From Lota lota (taxonomy: Eukaryota > Chordata > Actinopteri > Gadiformes > Lotidae), in NCBI GenBank assembly GCA_026745465.1, contig JACYXH010000312.1, positions 611,262 to 675,261 of the forward strand: DNA of 64,000 nt. The letters run 5' to 3'. Position 1 is the stretch's first letter; each line of letters opens with the position of its first letter. This document shows positions 37,275 to 48,854 of this stretch, piece after piece. A program made the translations under genes and the position numbers. The notes under the pieces were generated by a model. The model saw only the letters and a list, made by a program, of their open reading frames with translations. It was not told where the DNA came from and did no database searches.

Positions 37275-38728
37275 GTACCCCCCCCCCCCCCCCCCCCCAC
37301 GGACGCCTCCAGGCGGACGCACAGGTTGGGAGGGGTGCAGGCGGTGGAAGTCTTTAATGAGGGAGGCGTCGAGGATGTGGCCTCGGGGAACCCAGGACCG
37401 TTCCTCTGGCCCGTATCCATCCCAGTCTACAAGATATTGGTAGCCCCGGCCGCGACGACGCACCGTCCAGGCTGGGTGATCGTCGATCATCTGGGGAGGT
37501 GGCGGAGCTGGAATGGGTTAGCCTGGATGACAGAGGACTGGAGGAGACGGGTTTGAGCTGGGAGACGTGGAAGGTGGGGTGAACACGGAGGAAGGCGGGA
37601 AGCTTGAGGCGGACGGCAGAGGGATTGACAATGGATTCGACAGGGAAAGGGCCGATGAAACGAGGGGAGAGTTTCTGGGTTGACCCCTTGAGGGAGAGGT
37701 CCTTGGCACAGAGCCAAACTTTCTGACCGGGAGTGTACTGGGGGGCCGGAAGGCGATGTTTGTTTGCTTGCCACTGGGAACGAGAGGACGCCTGTAGGAG
37801 CGCAGCCCGTGCGCGTTTCCAGGTGCGTTGACACCGTTACAGGTGGGCCTGGAGGGGACCGGGATCTCAGCCTCAAAGGAAGGAAACAGGGGCGGCGAGG
37901 GAGTTATGCGCGTACTCCACCCAGGGCAGCTGGGAACTCCAAGAGGGGGTTGTCTCAATGATACAGCGGAGAGCGGCCTCCATCTCCTGGTTGGCTCGTT
38001 CCGACTGGCCGTTGGCCCCCAAGGCAACAGAGAAAGCGCACCAGACTTGGGAGGTGAGCTGAGGGCCTCGATCGGAGATGTCGTCCACCGGGATACCGTA
38101 CAGGCGGAAAACGTGGGACACAAGGAGAGCCGCGGTCTCCCTGGCAGAATGGATATTAGGGAGAGCTAGGAAGTGGGCGGATTTGGAGAAACAGTCGATT
38201 ACCGTGAGGATGGTAGTGTTACCTTCTGACGGGGGGAGACCGGTGACAAAGTCCAGGGCGATGTGGGACCAAGGACGACTGGGAATGAGCAGGGGCCGGA
38301 GTAAGCCAGAACGGAGCTGGGTGGAGGTCTTGTTGCAGGCGCAGGTAGGAAAGGTCGCGATAAAAGAGCGGACGTCCGCATCCATGGTTTGCCACCAGAA
38401 CCGCCGACGAATGAAGTCCAGGGTACGGGTCACACCTGGGTGGCAAGAGATTCTGGCGGTGTGGGCCCAAGAGAGGACTCTATTGCGTTCGGAGGACCAT
38501 TACCGGGGTCAGGCTGCCTTCCCTGGGCCTGAAGAACTGCAGACTCGACCTCCCAGGTAAGTGTCGTGACGAGACACGAGGGCGGTAGGATGGGCTCAGG
38601 GTCTGGGCCCAAAATGTCAGGCTTGACGTTCTTGGATCCAGGACGGAAGGTGAGCGTGAAATAAAAATGACCAAAGAATAGGGCCCATCTGGCCAGCCGA
38701 GAATTCAGTCTCTTGGCTGACAGAACAT

Positions 38729-39270
38729 TGTTATGGTACAAGAACTGGGACCCAACGAGATAGGAGAAGGGTTTAAGGAATTTATTTGGAGACAGGCAAG
38801 GGCTAGGCAGGCGGGTAGTCAGGCAGGCAGGGGTTTGTTAACAGGCGGGCGGCGAGCAGACAGAGAGACCAAGGCAGGCGAGTAGTCAGGCAGGCGGGGG
38901 TTCGTTGGCAGGCGGACGGCAAGCAGACCGAGGGACGAAGGCAGGTGGGTAGTCAGGTAGGCGAGGGGTCTTTCACAGGGAGGATCCGGGAAGAACTGAG
39001 CACAGGGAAAGATGGGTTACGGACAAGCAAGGAACAGGGTAGCAGGTATAAATATAACACTGGGACGAAGTACTAACTCAGAGAGATTCGTAAACAAACT
39101 GGCGCCGGCTGCTAGGAAGTGTGGTGGATAAATAGGGTGCGTAGATTGCTGATTGTAGGCAGGAGTGTAGAGCGGGGTGCACGTGGTTAATTGATGACGG
39201 GAATTTAAACGGAGGCACATGGGGGAGTGGCAGCCGGCGCCACTAGGTGGTGGCAGAGGGTGACATGACA
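38729..39270 (-). mobile_element. Solo chromovirus LTR nested in D
   Basis: 542 bp, TGTTATGG...CATGACA on the + strand, inserted in the RNase H region of D. The flanks are AACAT (38724-38728) and AATAT (39271-39275), a 5-bp target duplication with one later change. It carries the inverted GGCGCCGGCTGC pair of the clan and an internal tandem array of about 65-bp units (about 38799-38970, AGGCGGGTAGTCAGGCAGGC type). It inserted after D did. Confidence 0.9.
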
Positions 39271-41804
39271 AATATACTCCAAATTTCGGTGGTCAATGAA
39301 TGGTTGTTCCGCGCCCTCAAGCCAGTGTCGCCACTCCTCCAACGCCAATTTTATGGCCAAGAGCTCGCGGTTGTCCATGTCGTAGTTCCTCTCGGGAGGG
39401 GTCAGCCGGCGGGAGAAAAAGGTGCATGGGTGTAATTTGTGATCAGAGGGGGAACGCTGGGAAAGGACCGCGCCTACGCCGGTGTCAGAGGCGTCGACCT
39501 CCACCACGAACTGGAGAGGGGTCGGGTTGAATTAGAATAGGCACGGAGACGAAGCACCTCTTGAGGACGTCGAACACCGCTTCAGCCTCTGGTGTCCACA
39601 CAAAGGGCCGCTTGGTGGAAGTCAGGGCCGAGAGAGGTGCCGCGACCTGGCTGTAGCCGCGGATGGATCGCCGATAGAAATTGGCAAAGCCTAGGAATTG
39701 CTGTAACTTATTGCGGGAAGAGGGAGTGGGCCACTCGGTCATCGCCGAAACCTTGGAAGGGTCCATCTTCACCTCTCTTTGGCCGATGATGTATCCCAGG
39801 AAAGTAGTGGAGGAGACGTGAAACTCACATTTCTCCAACTTAACAAATAGTCTGTTCTCGAGGAGCCGCTGTAGGACCTGCCGGACGTGGATCCTGTGCT
39901 CCTCCAGCGACCCTGAGAAAATGAGATAGTCATCCAGATAGACGAACACGGAGTGGTTAAGCATGTCGCGCAAAACATCGTTAACCAGGATCTGAAAGGC
40001 GGCGGGGGCGTTGGTGAGTCCTAACGGCATGACTAGATATTCAAAGTGACTGAGGGGAGTGTTAAAGGCAGTCTTCCACTCGTCCCCCTCCCTGATGTGG
40101 ACCAAGTGGAATGCGTTACGTAGGTCCAGCTTGGAGAAAACCTTGGCTCCGTGGAGGGGAACGAAGGCAGAACTGATCAAGGGCAAGGTCTTGATCTTTA
40201 TGGTGATGCTATTTAAGCCTCGGTAGTCAATGCAGGGTCGGAGAGAGCGATCCTTCTTCGTGACAAAAAATAAGCCCACCATCGACCAGGGAGGAGGAGG
40301 GATGGATAATTCCTGCAGCCAGGGACTCTTGGATGTCTTGTTCCATGGACTCGCATTCTGGGCGGGAGAGGTTGAACAGACGACTGCTGGGCAGAGGAGC
40401 TTCGGGGTGAAGGTGGATAGCACAGTCGTATGGGCGGTGGGGGGGCAGGGATAGGGTGTGGGTCTTACTGAAGACCTCCCCTAGGTCGTGATATGCCTCT
40501 GGGACCGAGGACAAGTCGGGAGGTGGTGGTGACGGGGACCGGGACTCAGAGACATGGGGAGACTGTGCGGAACGGAGACAATGTGAAAGACAGTACGGGC
40601 TTTAGGACGTTATACGGGCTGCTCTCCAGTCGAAGTGAGGGTTGTGAGTCTGTAACCAGGGTAAGCCCAAAACTACAGGGGTAAAAGGACTATCTACTAT
40701 CTATTATAGACTAAAAGTCTATAATATGAAGAGAACTTGACTCACGGTGGTTTCCGGAGATCAGCAGGGAGACGGGGACTGTCCGACGCTCCACTCGGGC
40801 GAGGGGTTTTCCAGTGAGGGCCTGTGCCTCTATTGGGGAATCGAGGGATGAAGTCTAAATCCCAAGTTGTTCGACCAGCTCACCGTCGATAAAGGACTCG
40901 TCTGCCCCCGAGTCCAGGAGGACCAAGAGCGGTAGTGATTGGTCTAGCCAGGACAGGACGGCGTCTAGTAGGGGTCGGGGGGCCGAGGAGTTGAGGGTTC
41001 GACTCGCCAAAACCCCTCGAGTTATTGGCGAGTCGAATGAGACAGGAGGACCGGTAGTGACCCGGCTGACCACAATACAAGCAGGAGCCGGACCGCATAC
41101 GACGCTCCCTCTCATCAGACGTGAGGTGGGTGCGTCCCAACTACATGGGTTCGGGAAAAGCTGCGGGTTCACGACAGGTTGGAGCGAGGCCAGGGGGGAT
41201 GGTCGGCAAGGCCTCCTTGTTCCACCCACTTTCTGCAGCGAGAGTGCGGAACTCCACCGTGAATTCAGCGACGTTTCGAGCCCCTTGATGTAGCGACAGA
41301 AGGCGTTGGGAAGCCTCTTTGCCTCTAATCGGATGGTCGAAGACCAGGCGCATCTCCTCGGTAAACCTCGAGTAAGAAGAACAGACATCCGAACCACGCT
41401 TCCACAGCGCTGTAGCCCAGGCGAGAGCGGCGCCTGTCAGCGCCCCGATTACATAAGCGATGCGTGATTTATCAGAAGGATAGGTGAGTGGCTGGAGATC
41501 AAAGACAAGGGAACATTGTAAAAGAAAAGCACAGCAAGATCCCAGGTCGCCCTCGTAGCGCTCAGGGGCGGGAATGGAAGGTTCCCGGGAGGACGTCGGT
41601 GGAATAGGGACGGCTGGCTGGGACGCCGGTGTAGCGGTGGGCGGTGACAAAGCGCGGAGCTCGCGGAGCGCCTGGGTGACCTCCCGGAGACTTGAAGCGA
41701 TCTCTTGGAGCGCCTGATCATGTTGGCCTAGCAGAGCTCCCTGGTGGGAGATTACTTGACGTAACGAGTCAATGTTCGCTGGGTCCATGTTGGCCAGAAT
41801 GTAC

Positions 41805-42106
41805 TGTTAAGGAACAGGACAAGAACCCAAATGTGGACACAACGAGGCGGAGAAGGGAGAGGTTCAAAGAGATTTATTGTGACAAACAGGCAAGGGCAAG
41901 GCAAGACGTGGTCGGGCAGGCAGAGGTTTGGCGGCAGGCAAGCAAACAGGCAGTCAGAGTTGGGGGCGACAGGCGGGTGGTCAGGCAGGCGGAGGTTCGG
42001 CGGCGGGTGGCAGTCAGGAAGACGGGGGCAGGACAGGAGTTGAGGATCCGGGGAGAGCTGAACATAAGGAAAAGGGCAGATTAGGAGTAGGCAGGGAGAA
42101 GGAAAC
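41805..42106 (-). repeat. Partial 5' LTR of chromovirus D
   Basis: Matches 36834 onward for about 300 bases and then meets the LTR of E at 42107. The missing remainder is not found on the far side of E. Confidence 0.88.
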
Positions 42107-45000
42107 TGTTACGGGATACGACTGGGAAACCCAAGTGCGGAACACAACAGGCGGAGATGGTATAAGGAACTATAGAGTTTAATATTAACGATACAGCAAG
42201 GGCAGAGCAAAGCGTAGTCGGGCAGGCAATGGTTCGAAGACAGGCGGGGGGTCAGGCAGGCAGAGGGACGTAGGCAGGCGGGTAGTCGGGCAGGCAGTAG
42301 GCAGGCGGGCGAGAGACAGACAGGCAGACGGAAGCAGGCGGGGAGTCTTGGCAGGCGAAGGGTCGATAACGGGAAGGCAGTCAGTGGGCAGGTGATCAGG
42401 AGACGTGTAGGTATTCGGGAAGGCTGGGTAGAGGACAAAGGCATATTAGGAGCAGGCAAGGCACAGGTAAGAATAAGGTAAACACGAGACTAAGTGTTGG
42501 AACGAGGTACTAACACAGGGTTTGAATACAACGATCTGGCGCCGGCTGCTTGGGAAACGAGGGTTAAATAGAGTGCGCTGATTTGTTGATAGTTGACAGG
42601 AGTGTAGACCGGAGTGCACGTGGGTAATTGGTGACGGAACGTAAACAAAGGCACATGGTGTAGTGGCAGCCGGCGCCACTAGGTGGTGGCAGAGGGTGAC
42701 GTGACAGTACCCCCCCCTCGACGATCGCCTCCAGGCGAGCGCCCGGGAAGGGATGGGTGCAGGCGGTGAAAGTCCCTGATGAGAGACGCGTCCAAAATGT
42801 AGCTCCGCGGGACCCATGAACGTTCCTCTGGACCGTAACCCTCCCAGTCTACCAAATATTGATGTCCTCGGCCGCGACGACGAACGTCTAGTAGACGACG
42901 CACCGTCCAGGCCGGGTGGTTGTCGATGATCCGGGGAGGAGGCGGAACCGGAGATGGGGTAGACAGAGGACTGGTGGAAACAGGCTTGATCTGGGAAACG
43001 TGGAATGTAGGGTGAATGCGAAGGGAAGCCGGGAGTCTGAGGCGGACGGCACAGGGGTTGATGATTGCCTCGATCTCAAACGGACCGAAGTAACGGGGAG
43101 AGAGCTTCTGTGTCTCTCCTTTGAGGGGAAGATCCTTGGATCGGAGCCAAACCTTTTGGCCTGGGGAATAACGAGGGGCAGGTTCGCGGCGTTTGTTGGC
43201 CTGGTGCTGGGAACGGGAAGAGGCCCAGAGGAGCGCAGTCCGAGCGCGTTTCCAGGTCCGCTGGCAACGTTGCATGTGGGCCTGAACTGAGGGGACAGCG
43301 ATCTCCGCCTCCAGGGAAGGGAATAGAGGCGGCTGATATCCCAAAGAGCAGTGAAATGGGGATAAGCCCGTGGAGGAGTTCACCAGGGAGTTGTGGGCAT
43401 ATTCTACCCACGGTAGTTGGGAACTCCAGGTGGAGGGGTTTGCTTCTGTGACGCAGCGTAAAGTGGCCTCCATCTCCTGATTCGCCCGTTCTGCTTGACC
43501 GTTAGACTGGGGGTGGTATCCCGAGGACAGGCTGACCGAGGCCCCCAGAGCAGTGCAGAAAGCTCGCCAAACCTGGGATGTAAACTGGGAACCTCGATCT
43601 GAGACCACGTCCATCGGGATGCCGTGCAGCCGGAAGACGTGGGCGACGAGGAGATCCGCAGTTTCTTTGGCAGAGGGGAGCTTGGGGAGCGTGAGGAAAT
43701 GGGCAGACCTGGAGAACCGGTCGATGACGGTGAGGATGGTGGTGTTGCCGTCAGAAGGGGGAAGACCGGTGACGAAGTCCAGAGCGATGTGGGACCAGGG
43801 ACGGCTGGGAATGGGTAAGGGTCGGAGGAGACCGGAGCGGGGCCGAGTAGAGGTCTTGCTGCGCGAACACCTAGAGCAGGCTGCGACGTAATCGCTAACG
43901 TCCGTGTCCATTGTTGGCCACCAGAATCGCCGGCGGATGAACTCCAGAGTGCGGGTCACGCCTGGATGGCAGGTGAGCCTGGTGGAGTGTGCCCACGAAA
44001 GAACCCTCGAACGCTCCGTATCTGGGAAAAAAAGACGATCGGAATGACCGGTACCCGGGTCGGGCTGGTGTTCCTGGGCCTGACGGACGGCGGACTCGAC
44101 CTCCCAGGTTAGAGTCGCTAATAAGCACACGGGGGGCAGAATGGGTTCTGGATCTGGGTTGGGGTCCTCCAGGGAGTAGAGACGAGACAAGGCGTTGGGT
44201 TTTACATTTCTGGAACCGGGACGGAAGGTGAGAGTGAAGTTGAAACGGCCGAAGAATAAGGCCCACCTGGCTTGTCGAGAATTCAGTCTCTTTGCTGACT
44301 GTATGTACTCGAGATTCCGGTGGTCAGTCCAAACTACGAACGGCTGCTCAGCTCCCTCCAGCCAGTGTCTCCATTCTTCCAGGGCTAATTTAACGGCCAA
44401 GAGCTCACGGTTGCCCAAGTCGTAGTTCCTCTCGGGAGGAGTCAGGCGGCGAGAGAAAAAAGCGCACGGGTGCATCTTTTGATCGGAGGGAGAGCGCTGG
44501 GAGAGGACTGCACCCACACCGGTGTCCGAGGTTGGGTTGAACGAGAATCGGCGAGGAGACGAAGCGTTCCTTGAGGGTAGTGAACGCTACTTCAGCCTCT
44601 GGAGTCCACAGGAAGGGGCTTTTAACGGAGGTCAAGGCCGTGAGGGGTGCCGCGATCTGACTGTAACCGCGGATGAATCGCCGATAGAAGTTTGCAAATC
44701 CCAGGAATTGCTGGAGCTTCTTTCGGGTAGAGGGAGTGGGCCACTCGGCAACTGCCGAGACCTTTGCAGGGTCCATCCTCACCTGTCCCTGGCTGATGAT
44801 GTATCCCAGGAAAGAAGTGGAGGAGATGTGAAACTCGCACTTCTCTGCCTTTACAAAAAGCCGATTCTCAAGGAGCCGCTGGAGAACCTGCCGGACGTGA
44901 ATCTTATGTTCCTCCAACGACTCGGAGAAGATGAGGATGTCGTCCAGATAAACGAAGACCGAGCGATTTAGCATGTCGCGAAGGACGTCATTCACGAGGG
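42107..45000 (-). mobile_element. Chromovirus E: Ty3/gypsy Tf1/sushi-like fragment, broken
   Basis: On the - strand: the later part of RT ([20 protein letters not shown]), RNase H, integrase, a well-kept chromodomain ([20 protein letters not shown] near 42880), polypurine tract, then the LTR 42107-42706 (600 bp, TGTTACGG...GTGACA on the + strand). Gag, protease, early RT and the 5' LTR are absent because the copy ends at about 45000 against LINE sequence. Most of the remaining pol is open. It is broken by the truncation and about one or two other breaks; relatively young by appearance. Confidence 0.92.
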
Positions 45001-45001
45001 C

Positions 45002-45960
45002 TTATGAATTATTTAAATAAAAGATTATGAAGATAATTGTGGTGCCCCCTCCAGTACTTGGTGCCCTACGCGCAATGTGTGGTGGGAGCACAACCCTGTT
45101 TGTCAGCCTATCAACGGTTGCAAATAAGGTTTGTGCATTATTAGTGTTACTGTTAATGATATTGGAGAAGAACGATTCTCTAGCACTTTTCAAGGCTTAA
45201 GTTTTCTACCATTTGCAGAAACAGCATTCTCTTATCTGGACAGTTACAGAGGCAGCATTTCTCCAGGGTGCTTTTTGCTTTCCAAATTTTTTTTTAACCT
45301 TAACAGGCACAATCACATCCATGACATCCATTCACAATTTTGGAATCAAAGTTATCTACAAGATCATCAGCAGAACTTGAGGTGAGGGGTGGTAGCATAG
45401 AAATGGCGTTTTTAGAGTGTACAAGAATTCTCATTGATATATAATTTAACAGTATTTTATTTTGTGTCAGGAATAAAGGATATATCAAAGAAAACACAAA
45501 TGGTCAGATAGGGAAGGATCAATCAAAGAAACATCAGAAACACTGAGACCCTTTGTGATAATCATGTCCAAGGTAAGTCCCTGACTATCAGTGGCCCTTT
45601 TCACTTGTTGAGACAGTTCAAATGTGCCCAGGATAGCAGAGTTCATTCACACTATCATCATTGGAATCATCAATATGAATATTAAAGTCACCAGTTATAA
45701 CGAGACAATGGAAATGCTAGACAGTAATTCTGTTGTCATCCAAAAAGTTTAATGAAAATATTCTACTAAATGATTAGTAGAATAACTACATTTCGATACA
45801 GCAGAAAGCTTTTCAAAGGATGGGAAATCACCAAATTACATCTGTTTGCCCTGAAATACATTATTAAATAAAACTGCGGGAGAAGGGTAAATACATTTGT
45901 GAACAACCAATGCCCCATCCGGCCACTGTACCTACCATAACGTAAAAAGTAAAGACAACC
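45002..45960 (-). mobile_element. LINE fragment, L2/Rex1-like, endonuclease to early RT
   Basis: Read on the - strand from about 45960, a decayed apurinic-type endonuclease shows GDFNIHIDDSNDDS near 45690, then FELSQQVKRATDSQGLTLDM and IITKGLSVS (to about 45535), with frame changes between parts. Farther down (45193-45002) KSARESFFSNIINSNTNNAQ plus TLFATVDRLTN matches the linker before the RT domain of L2/Rex1-type LINEs. The RT itself is missing because the copy stops where chromovirus E begins. It is non-functional. The clade is inferred from these motifs only. Confidence 0.75.
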
Positions 45961-47256
45961 AACTTGCACACAAATACTGTGTAATAAAACTCAGGTTCAC
46001 AAAAAACAATTCATGAACTGACAACAGTTCAGCATGGAGTCATACAAAATAACAGTATCGGAAAATTACATATCATAAGCTCTATATAACAACAAGTCAT
46101 GTACACAAATCAGTGTGAAGAAATCTGTTTTCTTCTCAATACTAGATGCATTTAAGGAATCATCAAAATACATTGTTGAGACTTCACAAGTTAGAAAATA
46201 AGCGTAACTAACAAGCGTATCTAACAATTATAATGACAATCCTGTTGCACAAAGGCATCTAATTTACAACACCAGAACCTAAATACATCCAAACTCATAG
46301 CTTTTGACCCAGGAAGCTGTGGAAACATTGCAAGACACATAAATAGTTTAGTTCAGCCTCACTGATCTGATGACCAAGACTTTAGGATTGGGACCAAATT
46401 GCAATCTTAAAAAAAAAATAATGTCCAAATGAAAATTCAACTGATTTTGATGTTTCAGAAAGTCCTACCATCCCTTGAATTAGTTTATTCAAAAGTGCTA
46501 TTGGTATACTTATTTCACTACTAACCCTAACCCTCTCTATTAATTGTACAGTTATACATGTTTATTTGCCAGTGATTATTATGAGGGCAAACATTTGATC
46601 ATCTGGCAGTTTTAATTGTCTATCGCAGAAAAATGAGCTAGATTAAAAAATGTGTATTTAATAAATGTATATCTGTTTGTATCCAATGCTGTTTCATTTG
46701 GATTGTGTTAAAAACTTTAGAAAAACTAACAAGTAAACTTGCAGTATATAATATATAATATAGTACTATCTAGTAGTTCACAGAGAGTATACTTAGAAGT
46801 GTACATTCACAAACTAAAGTGTGCCACAAGTATATCATTAGTAAACGTACAGTATACTATACGTTCATATATACACACACACTGTATAGTTGCAGTATGA
46901 AATAAAACTTGGATTTAAACTAGTTGTGTACTCAAAGTTGACTACTCTTAAACTAAAGGTATACTTAAAAGCATACTTTTATAAACTAAAAAGTTGGCCA
47001 ATTTAGTCCCACGAAGTATTGAAATAGTTTTTTGACACCAAATGTAGAGGCCAAAGCAGGATTTTATTGAATGGTAACAGTGTTCTTCTTTCGAACGTAG
47101 AGTAGGAGCTTCACTAAAAACTGATATAACCCTCTTCAGTTAAACAAAATTGACGATACATGCTTTACATGGCCAAACAGGCCAAATTGTCACCAATAAC
47201 CTGAAAAACGGAACACTTCACAAGAATAGGATCAATCCCATATTTCTTCAAGTGCT
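45961..47256. other. AT-rich DNA, no gene recognised
   Basis: 46740-47010 is rich in AGTATACTT/AAGTGTAC words and shares TTGGCCAATTTAGT with 17454-17467, so part is probably a decayed dispersed repeat. Nothing else is recognisable. Confidence 0.4.
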
Positions 47257-47261
47257 CTGAC

Positions 47262-47791
47262 TGTTAAGGTTACGGAACTAGGACCCAAAGGCAAGACACG
47301 GAGACGAGAAGGGAGCGGGTTGAAAGGGGATTTATTATAATCACAGGCAAGGGCAAGGCAGGCGGGTAGTCGAGCAGGCGGTAGGCAGGCAGGGAGTCAG
47401 ACAGGCAGAGGGACGTAGGCAGGCGGGTAGTCGAGCAGGCGAGGTTCAGCAACAAGGAAGGCAGGCAGGCAGGGACTAGGCAACAGGAACGGGAGCAAGA
47501 ACAGGAACGGGAGCGGAACAGGAACGGGAGCGGAACCCGTAAAACAGGAACGAAGTCTAGAAGGCGGGGACGAAGTTATCAAGTCACAGATTAACAACGA
47601 ACTAGCACTGGCTCTGTGGGGAGCCAGTGCTTTAGTACTGTGGCGGTTGATTGATAATTAACGGCAGGAGTGTGGGTAGACAGAGGGAGTGCACGTGGTT
47701 AATTGACGAGGAGGTAAACAAAGGTACGTGGAGTAGTGAGGCTGAGTGCCACTAGATGGCGGAGTTTGACAGAACAAGAGAGGGTGTGACA
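47262..47791 (-). repeat. 3' LTR of chromovirus F
   Basis: 530 bp, TGTTAAGG...GTGTGACA on the + strand. It holds a perfect 11-bp hairpin (AGCACTGGCTC / GAGCCAGTGCT, 47604-47631) in place of the clan's GGCGCC-type arm, directly beside the segment (47597-47606) that pairs with F's priming site. Confidence 0.92.
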
Positions 47792-48206
47792 GTACCCCCC
47801 CCCCTCTACGGACGCCTCCTGGCGGACGCCCGACACTGGACGGGTGCTGGCGGTTAAAGTCGCGGATTAGGGAAGCGTCCAGGATGCGACTACGGGGAAC
47901 CCAGGACCGCTCCTCAGGTCCATAGCCCTCCCAGTCTACCAGATTCTGGTGTCCACGGCCGCGACGACGCACATCGAGGAGGCGTCGAACGGTGTACGCC
48001 GGATGATTGTCAATCAGCCGGGGAGGAGGTGGGGCCGGGGAGGGAGGGGACAGCGGACTAGAGGACAAGGGCTTGAGCTGAGAGACGTGGAAGGTCGGGT
48101 GAATCCGAAGGGACGGAGGAAGCTTTAGACGGATGGCACAGGGGTTGACTATGGAGTCGATCTCGTACGGACCGACGAAACAGGGGGCGAGTTTCTGTGA
48201 GACTCC

Positions 48207-48854
48207 TGTGGCAACCCGGTTCCACTATGCTGTAGTCTCCCCCCCCCAGTGAACACAAAATGGAAGTCAGTTCGAAGCCAACGAGGCGTATTTATTTGAC
48301 AACTAAACAAATTAAAAGTAAGGCCGTGCCTAACACCAAACTAAATGTACATTAATGTTCGGGGTCCTCTCCGTCGCCTCTCCGGGGACGGTCAGGTACA
48401 GCCGTCGGGAGTTCCCGTGGAGCCTCTGCTGTGCGAGGGGTAGTCCCGCTTGTTGGTCGTCCGTCGGGGGTTCCCGTGGTTCAGGACACTCCTCCGTGTC
48501 ACTGCCGGGCGTACTCGTGTCGCGACTCTCTCGCGTCTCTCTCCGCTCTTCTCGTTGTTGGCGAGGGAACTCCTTTCCCCGTGTTGCCGAGGGAACTCCT
48601 TTCCCCGTGTTGCTGACGAGGAAACTCCTTTTCCCCGTACACCGAGGCTCCTCGTCCTGGTATCTCGGTTCTCTTCCCGTAATCCACGCTGAGCGCCGCT
48701 TATATCGGCGTCTTCTGCGTCGGCCCAGGTGTTGCCCATTCCGCAGATTGCCGTCAGCGGTAATGAGCTCCGGTGTGCGATATTCAGGCGAGCGGTGGTA
48801 AACACCGTCAACCACCGCTCCCCTGAGCCGCTGTCTTGCGGCCGGGTTGCCACA
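48207..48854. mobile_element. Foreign solo LTR-like insertion in F, 648 bp
   Basis: The termini form a perfect 13-bp inverted repeat, TGTGGCAACCCGG and CCGGGTTGCCACA, flanked by CTCC at 48203-48206 and 48855-48858. TG...CA ends and a 4-bp duplication fit an LTR; orientation is probably -, by comparison with 25748-26042. Inside is a run of about three 27-bp units (GAGGGAACTCCTTTCCCCGT type, about 48561-48640). It is unrelated to the chromovirus LTRs. A TIR-ended DNA element is the alternative. Confidence 0.8.

Larger units (their letters stand above)
36834..42106 (-). mobile_element. Chromovirus D: Ty3/gypsy Tf1/sushi-like element, broken
   Basis: On the - strand: partial 5' LTR 41805-42106, gag from about 41788 (MDPANIDSLRQVISHQGALL), zinc knuckle and protease (about 41140-40860), RT, RNase H, integrase, chromodomain near 37450, an expanded polypurine tract (21 C on the + strand at 37278-37298), and 3' LTR 36834-37274. 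A solo LTR of a related subfamily sits inside pol (38729-39270). The 5' LTR stops where element E begins. It is broken, with roughly eight or more breaks. It lies only 43 bp from the hAT element. Confidence 0.93.

Noticed and set aside
38799-38970. A CRISPR-like array
   Set aside because: The units are adjacent degenerate tandem repeats inside an LTR, without unique spacers, in a vertebrate genome.
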